Shown in pieces: positions 53,192 to 57,473 of a stretch of DNA of 57,473 bases. Positions within the stretch are counted from its first letter, which is position 1. Every line of letters starts with the position of its first letter. Below the pieces are notes generated by a model. The model searched no databases and was not told the DNA's origin. It worked only from the letters and a program-made list of their open reading frames with translations. A program made the translations under genes and the position numbers. Source of the DNA: Shimwellia pseudoproteus (GTDB lineage: Bacteria; Pseudomonadota; Gammaproteobacteria; Enterobacterales; Enterobacteriaceae); assembly GCF_016415625.1 (NCBI RefSeq), contig NZ_WBXP01000024.1, forward strand, positions 1 through 57,473. The letters are read 5' to 3'.

Positions 53192-55444
53192 ATGACGGCA
53201 CCTGCATCCTCAGAGAAAAAAACGCCCCAGTTTGGCAGCGCCCCTTTGACGCCACTGCCGGCTAGCCCGGGTGACCATTGCGGTGACCATTGCTGCTCCG
53301 GCCCGGCCCCGTCGGCAGAGAATACCTCGCCACGGGCAGATACCCCACCACCACCCGATGCCACTCGCTATAGCTGGCAAGTCCAGGGGATGGACTGCGC
53401 CGCCTGCGCCCGCAAAGTGGAAACCGCCGCCGGGAAAGTTGCCGGGGTAAGCGCAGTGCAAGTCCTGTTCGCCACCGAAAAACTGGTGGTCACCGCCAGT
53501 GGGGATGTTTCCCGGGCGGTAGAGCAGGCGGTACGCGACGCCGGTTATCAAGTGGTCGCCAGCGGGGAACAAAACACCCGCCAGCCCCCTGAAGAGGCAA
53601 GCTTCTGGCGGGAGAACCGCACCATTGTTATCCTCACCGCCATGATGATAGCCAGCCAGTTGATCAGCTGGGCCAGCCCGGTGGCGGGCAATATTGCCTT
53701 CATTATTACCACCCTGACAGGCTTATACCCGATTGCCCGCCAGGCATGGCGCCTGATCCGCAGCGGCAGCTGGTTTGCCATTGAAACCTTAATGACCGTC
53801 GCCGCGGCCGGTGCGCTGGTGATTGGTGCCACCCACGAAGCCGCTATGGTACTGCTGCTGTTCCTGCTGGGCGAACGCCTGGAAGGCTGGTCAGCCAGCC
53901 GCGCCCGCAAAGGGGTGAGCGCGCTAATGGCGCTGAAACCGGAGGTGGCCACCCGGCTGGTCGATGGCCAGCGCGAATCGGTCCCGCTGGCGGACCTGCG
54001 CCCCGGGGATGTGATTGAAGTGCCCGCCGGTGGGCGTTTACCTGCCGACGGGGTGCTGCTCAACGGCCCGGCCAGCTTTGATGAAAGCGCCCTGACCGGC
54101 GAGTCCGTCCCGGCAGAACGCCAGAGTGGAGATCCCATAGCCGCAGGCTGCACCAGCGTCAACCGCTTAGTCAACTTGCGGGTCACCTCCAGGCCGGGCG
54201 AAAGCGCCATTGACCGCATCCTCAAGATGATCGAAGAGGCTGACAGCCGGCGGGCGCCGATTGAGCGGTTTATCGATAGGTTTAGCCGGATTTACACCCC
54301 CATCATCATGGCTATCGCCCTGCTGGCGGCGGTGATCCCACCGCTGTTACTGGGCCAGCCCTGGGAACTCTGGATCTACAAAGGGCTGGCGCTGCTGCTG
54401 ATTGGCTGCCCGTGCGCCCTGGTTATCTCTACCCCGGCGGCCATTACCTCTGGCCTGGCCGCCGCCTCTCGCCGTGGGGCCTTAATTAAGGGCGGTGCCG
54501 CCCTCGAACGGCTGCGCCAAATTCGCCAGGTGGCCTTTGATAAAACCGGCACCCTGACCCTGGGGCAGCCGCAGGTCAGCGCCATCATGGCGAGTGACAA
54601 TCTCGATGAGGACCAGTTACTGGCCCTGGCCGCCGCCGTGGAGCAGGGCACCAGCCACCCGCTGGGTGTGGCCATTATCAACGAAGCCCATCAGCGCGGC
54701 CTGACAATCCCGCAAGCCCAGTCACAACACACCCGGGCCGGTATTGGTATTGAAGCTGAAGTCAATCATCAATACCTTGGCCTGTATGCGCCGTCCCGGG
54801 TGCCGCAGCCCATCGACAGCCACTGGCAGCAACGTATTGATACCCTCGAATCCCAGGGGCAGACTGTGATTGTCGCCATCTGTGGGGAACAGGTACAAGG
54901 CATTATTGGCCTGAGCGATACGCTACGCGCGGATGCCCGCCAGGCCATTGCACAGTTGCGTGAGCTGGGGATCGAGGGCGTGATGCTAACCGGCGATAAT
55001 CCCCGGGCCGCCGCCGCGGTGGCCGGGGAGCTTGGCATCACCTACCAGGCCGGGCTGCTGCCGGAAGATAAGGTCAGCGTCGCGCGCCAGCTTAACCAGC
55101 AGGCACCGCTGGCGATGGTGGGTGACGGTATCAATGATGCCCCAGCCATGAAAACCGCCACTATCGGTATCGCCATGGGGAGCGGTACCGATGTCGCGCT
55201 GGAAACTGCCGACGCAGCATTAACCCGTAATAGCCTGCTGGAACTACCGGCGATGATCCGCCTTGCCCGGGCAACCCACGATAATATTCGCCAGAACATC
55301 AGCGTGGCGCTGGGGTTAAAAGCGCTGTTCCTGATAACGACGTTACTCGGGGTGACCGGGCTATGGATGGCGGTACTGGCGGATTCTGGCGCCACAGCAC
55401 TGGTGACCGCCAATGCGCTGCGCTTACTCAGGAAGGGGAAATAA
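53192..55444 (+). CDS. zntA: Zn2+/Cd2+/Pb2+-exporting P-type ATPase ZntA
   Basis: 750 residues from MTAPASSEKK after GGAGG; an ATG ten codons upstream lies close to the promoter -10. The N-terminal metal cluster DHCGDHCC and the MBD motif GMDCAAC (Cys69/Cys72) are followed by eight spans with CPC at 406-408. Phosphorylation loop DKTGT is at 450-454; hinge GDGINDAP and the final-span Asp in VLADSGA are also present. K-12 has 732 residues; the extra length is in the Pro/Ser-rich N-terminal linker. Confidence 0.97.
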   Translation: MTAPASSEKKTPQFGSAPLTPLPASPGDHCGDHCCSGPAPSAENTSPRADTPPPPDATRYSWQVQGMDCAACARKVETAAGKVAGVSAVQVLFATEKLVVTASGDVSRAVEQAVRDAGYQVVASGEQNTRQPPEEASFWRENRTIVILTAMMIASQLISWASPVAGNIAFIITTLTGLYPIARQAWRLIRSGSWFAIETLMTVAAAGALVIGATHEAAMVLLLFLLGERLEGWSASRARKGVSALMALKPEVATRLVDGQRESVPLADLRPGDVIEVPAGGRLPADGVLLNGPASFDESALTGESVPAERQSGDPIAAGCTSVNRLVNLRVTSRPGESAIDRILKMIEEADSRRAPIERFIDRFSRIYTPIIMAIALLAAVIPPLLLGQPWELWIYKGLALLLIGCPCALVISTPAAITSGLAAASRRGALIKGGAALERLRQIRQVAFDKTGTLTLGQPQVSAIMASDNLDEDQLLALAAAVEQGTSHPLGVAIINEAHQRGLTIPQAQSQHTRAGIGIEAEVNHQYLGLYAPSRVPQPIDSHWQQRIDTLESQGQTVIVAICGEQVQGIIGLSDTLRADARQAIAQLRELGIEGVMLTGDNPRAAAAVAGELGITYQAGLLPEDKVSVARQLNQQAPLAMVGDGINDAPAMKTATIGIAMGSGTDVALETADAALTRNSLLELPAMIRLARATHDNIRQNISVALGLKALFLITTLLGVTGLWMAVLADSGATALVTANALRLLRKGK

Positions 55445-55490
55445 TCTCACGGCCAGCCTGATGGCCAGCCCGGGCAACGGTGGCTGGCTG

Positions 55491-55736
55491 TCAGTTCGCT
55501 TTACGCAGTAAATAACGATACGGCAGCGAATCGGTTTGCTGCTCCAGCAATTCGTGCTCCATAAACCGGCAGAACCCGGGAATATCGCGGGTGGTCGCCG
55601 GATCATCCGCCACGATCAGCAGCGTTTCACCCACGGTCATACCGCGCACGGTTTTACGCACCATCATTACCGGTTCGGGGCAGCGCAGTCCCTGGGCATC
55701 CAGGGTGTGGTCCGGTGCAGCAAGGTGATTACTCAT
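55491..55736 (-). CDS. tusA: Sulfur carrier protein TusA
   Basis: 81 residues, the K-12 length. The active Cys19 lies in [13 protein letters not shown]. It accepts sulfur from IscS and passes it to TusBCD for 2-thiouridine in tRNA, and to molybdenum-cofactor enzymes. Convergent with zntA, 46 bp apart. Confidence 0.97.
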   Translation of the reverse strand: MSNHLAAPDHTLDAQGLRCPEPVMMVRKTVRGMTVGETLLIVADDPATTRDIPGFCRFMEHELLEQQTDSLPYRYLLRKAN

Positions 55737-55912
55737 AACATTCTCAGCCAGTCAAAAACGGCTGTTATTTTACGCTGTGTAAAGTATGGCGCAAGCCGCG
55801 TGAACGATTGCGTTAAAATTAACCATTGCATCACCGGGCTAAAGCAGTATCATGCGGCGGTTTTCCGACCGTTGCCCGGCGCGCTGCGCAATGCAGGCCG
55901 GCAATGGATGTA

Positions 55913-55944
55913 ATGGGTTCCCTCACCCCAAAAGACAAAAAGGT
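55913..55944 (+). promoter_or_regulatory. PreQ1-I-type riboswitch candidate before yhhQ
   Basis: TGGG (55914-55917) pairs with CCCA (55927-55930) around a TTCCCTCAC loop, followed by an A-rich tail ending AAAAAGG (55937-55943). The loop pyrimidines can pair with the terminal AGG, making an H-type pseudoknot like the type 2 preQ1-I aptamer. That AGG is also the only Shine-Dalgarno for yhhQ, seven bases before its ATG, so ligand binding would block translation. YhhQ imports queuosine precursors, which fits. Confidence 0.68.
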
Positions 55945-55950
55945 CACAAT

Positions 55951-56619
55951 ATGTCGTTTTCTTCTGTATTGCATCAGCACCGTAAGGCGCTGGTTTGGCT
56001 GGCGTTATTTCATTTACTGGTGATTATCTCCAGCAACTACTTGGTCCAGCTGCCGGTGAACATCCTCGGGTTTCACACCACCTGGGGGGCCTTTAGTTTC
56101 CCGTTTATTTTCCTCGCCACCGATCTCACGGTGCGGATTTTCGGCGCCCCGCTGGCGCGGCGGATTATCTGGTCGGTCATGATCCCGGCACTGCTGGTCT
56201 CTTACGGCATTTCGGCGCTGTTTTATATGGGTCAGTGGCAAGGGCTGGGGGCACTGGGCCATTTCAATCTGTTTGTTGCCCGTATCGCCTGCGCCAGCTT
56301 TATGGCTTACGCCCTCGGGCAGATCCTCGATATCCACGTCTTCAACCGCCTGCGCCAGAGCCGCCGCTGGTGGCTGGCCCCGCTGGCATCGACGTTTTTA
56401 GGCAATGTCAGCGACACGGTCTCCTTCTTTTTTATTGCCTTCTGGCGCAGCCCGGACCCGTTCATGGCCCAGCACTGGGTGGAGATAGCCGCCGTGGATT
56501 ACAGCTTTAAAGTGCTCATCAGTATTCTGTTTTTCCTGCCGATGTATGGCGTGCTGCTGAATATGTTGTTAAAACGGGTGGCGGAAAATTCTGAAACCCG
56601 GGCATTACGCGCGGGTTAA
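55951..56619 (+). CDS. yhhQ: Queuosine precursor transporter YhhQ
   Basis: 222 residues from MSFSSVLHQH (K-12: 221), about six spans, ECF-like COG1738 family that takes up preQ0 and preQ1. The frame extends 33 codons upstream but through the riboswitch candidate, so the start at 55951 is preferred. Conserved GFHTTWGAFSFPFIFLATD. Confidence 0.95.
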   Translation: MSFSSVLHQHRKALVWLALFHLLVIISSNYLVQLPVNILGFHTTWGAFSFPFIFLATDLTVRIFGAPLARRIIWSVMIPALLVSYGISALFYMGQWQGLGALGHFNLFVARIACASFMAYALGQILDIHVFNRLRQSRRWWLAPLASTFLGNVSDTVSFFFIAFWRSPDPFMAQHWVEIAAVDYSFKVLISILFFLPMYGVLLNMLLKRVAENSETRALRAG

Positions 56620-56691
56620 CAGCAACGTAGAAATCTTATGATAATATGGCGCAATGACCGCCATGGTCGTTAAACGTAGAAGGAATTAGTA

Positions 56692-57249
56692 ATGCGTAAC
56701 CTGGTAAAATATATCGGTATCAGTCTGCTGGTATTCGGACTGGCCGCCTGCGACAACAGTGACAGTACCTCTGCAACGCAAGGCAATGCAGCCCAGAGTA
56801 ACGCAGCCGGGCAAAATATCTCTCTGCTGGATGGCAAACTGGCCTTCTCGTTACCGGCAGGGATGGTCGATCAGAGCGGTAAGTTAGGCACCCAGACTAA
56901 CAATATGCACGTCTACTCTGACGCCACCGGCCAGAAAGCGGTGATCGTGATTGTCGGTGATGCCAGCGATGAGCCCCTGAATGTGCTGGCAGATCGCCTG
57001 CAGGAACAACAGCGTAACCGTGACCCGCAATTGCAGGTCGTGACCAATAAAGCCATCCAGGTTAACGGCCACGATTTACAGCAGCTGGACAGCATTATCT
57101 CCGCCAAAGGGCAGACCGCGTGGTCTTCCGTTATCATCGGCAAAGTTGACGGCAAACTGCTGACCATGCAGATAACCTTACCGGCTGACGATCAGCAGAA
57201 AGCCCAGAGCACCGCAGAAAGCATCATTAACACTCTGGATGTGAAATAA
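56692..57249 (+). CDS. dcrB: DcrB lipoprotein
   Basis: 185 residues, the K-12 length. The signal peptide has lipobox LAAC with Cys20 as the lipidated residue. The mature part starts with a Ser/Asn/Gln-rich linker and then the conserved [14 protein letters not shown] and [17 protein letters not shown]. In E. coli it is needed for adsorption of phages C1 and C6 and affects lipoprotein maturation. AAGGA precedes the start. Confidence 0.96.
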   Translation: MRNLVKYIGISLLVFGLAACDNSDSTSATQGNAAQSNAAGQNISLLDGKLAFSLPAGMVDQSGKLGTQTNNMHVYSDATGQKAVIVIVGDASDEPLNVLADRLQEQQRNRDPQLQVVTNKAIQVNGHDLQQLDSIISAKGQTAWSSVIIGKVDGKLLTMQITLPADDQQKAQSTAESIINTLDVK

Positions 57250-57275
57250 TCACATTTAGCAACTACTGTAACAAC

Positions 57276-57311
57276 ACGGCCTCCCGGGTGTCCTGAAGAG
57301 GCCGTTTTTTA
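57276..57311 (+). terminator. Terminator after dcrB
   Basis: ACGGCCTC / GAGGCCGT (57276-57283 and 57298-57305), 14-nt loop, then a T run, 26 bp after the dcrB stop. Confidence 0.88.
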
Positions 57312-57376
57312 TCTCCCCGTCTTGTTGGTCTGCCCTGCTCTGCCAGCCACTCCACGCTCCCGGTAGTGAAATACAC

Positions 57377-57380
57377 TTAG
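57377..57380. repeat. IS5 target-site duplication (one copy)
   Basis: TTAG directly before the left terminal repeat of the right-hand IS5 copy, fitting YTAR. Its partner lies right of the window. Confidence 0.6.
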
Positions 57381-57473
57381 GGAAGGTGCGAACAAGTTCC
57401 TGATATGAGATCATCATATTCATCCGGAGCGCATCCCAGAGGGACATCATGAGCCATCAACTCACCTTCGCCG
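57381..57473 (+). mobile_element. IS5-family element, left-hand end (partial)
   Basis: Begins with the terminal repeat GGAAGGTGCGAACAAG, then the leader, very like IS5 (CCTGATATGAGATCAT segment), then the transposase start. Same orientation as the copy ending at position 95. In K-12 yhhS follows dcrB at this point; here the IS follows the dcrB terminator by ~70 bp. Confidence 0.92.
57449..57473 (+). CDS. IS5 transposase, first eight codons (runs off window)
   Basis: ATG at 57449 gives MSHQLTFA, the start of IS5-type DDE transposase (InsH). It is cut off by the window edge, so nothing else can be said of it. Confidence 0.85.

Overview
The window is enterobacterial chromosome (family Enterobacteriaceae, GC-rich, genus not determinable from this alone). 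Gene content and order follow the E. coli K-12 stretch feo - bioH - mal - glp - glg - asd - gnt - ugp - liv - rpoH - fts - zntA - dcrB almost gene for gene. Proteins align end to end with the K-12 products as I remember them; no database search was run.

Layout, left to right. Positions 1-95 are the right-hand end of an IS5-type element. Then come feoB-feoC (ferrous iron uptake; feoA is not visible), bioH (-), gntX (+) and nfuA (+). The maltodextrin genes malPQ (-) and malT (+) follow, then glpEGR (-) diverging from glpD (+), and a periplasmic histidine phosphatase (-). The glycogen operon glgBXCAP (-) is followed by asd (-), gntR-gntKU (-) and yhhW (-). The Fur-controlled small RNA ryhB (-) lies between yhhW and yhhA (+). 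The ugpBAECQ operon (-) contains a frameshifted ugpE, and an unrecognised exported protein (+) diverges from ugpB. livKHMGF (-), panM (+), livJ (-), rpoH (-) and ftsYEX (-) come next, then rsmD-yhhL (+), yhhM (-), yhhN (+), zntA (+), tusA (-), yhhQ (+) behind a preQ1-I-type riboswitch candidate, and dcrB (+). The left end of a second IS5-type copy, in the same orientation, starts at 57381.

Most of the window serves carbon and energy handling: maltodextrin and glycogen turnover (malPQ, glg), glycerol phosphate use (glp, ugp), gluconate use (gnt) and branched-chain amino acid uptake (liv). The rest is housekeeping: heat-shock sigma factor, division and membrane targeting, rRNA methylation and zinc export. 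Regulatory sites that can be read directly include MalT boxes, CRP sites, tandem GlpR and GntR operators, a Fur box, a Pho box, a ZntR operator with a 20-bp promoter spacer, and a DnaA box in the rpoH promoter region.

I found no undescribed multi-gene system, phage, CRISPR array or toxin-antitoxin locus. What departs from the expected map is small-scale: IS5 ends at both borders and next to feoB, a one-base lesion in ugpE, a GlgC lacking its C-terminal tail and its activator-site lysine, a TolA-like alanine-rich repeat in FtsY, a lysine-rich MalQ tail, an unrecognised exported protein, and absence of several genes found here in K-12 (feoA, gntT, rtcBA, yhgN, yhhX, yhhY, ggt).
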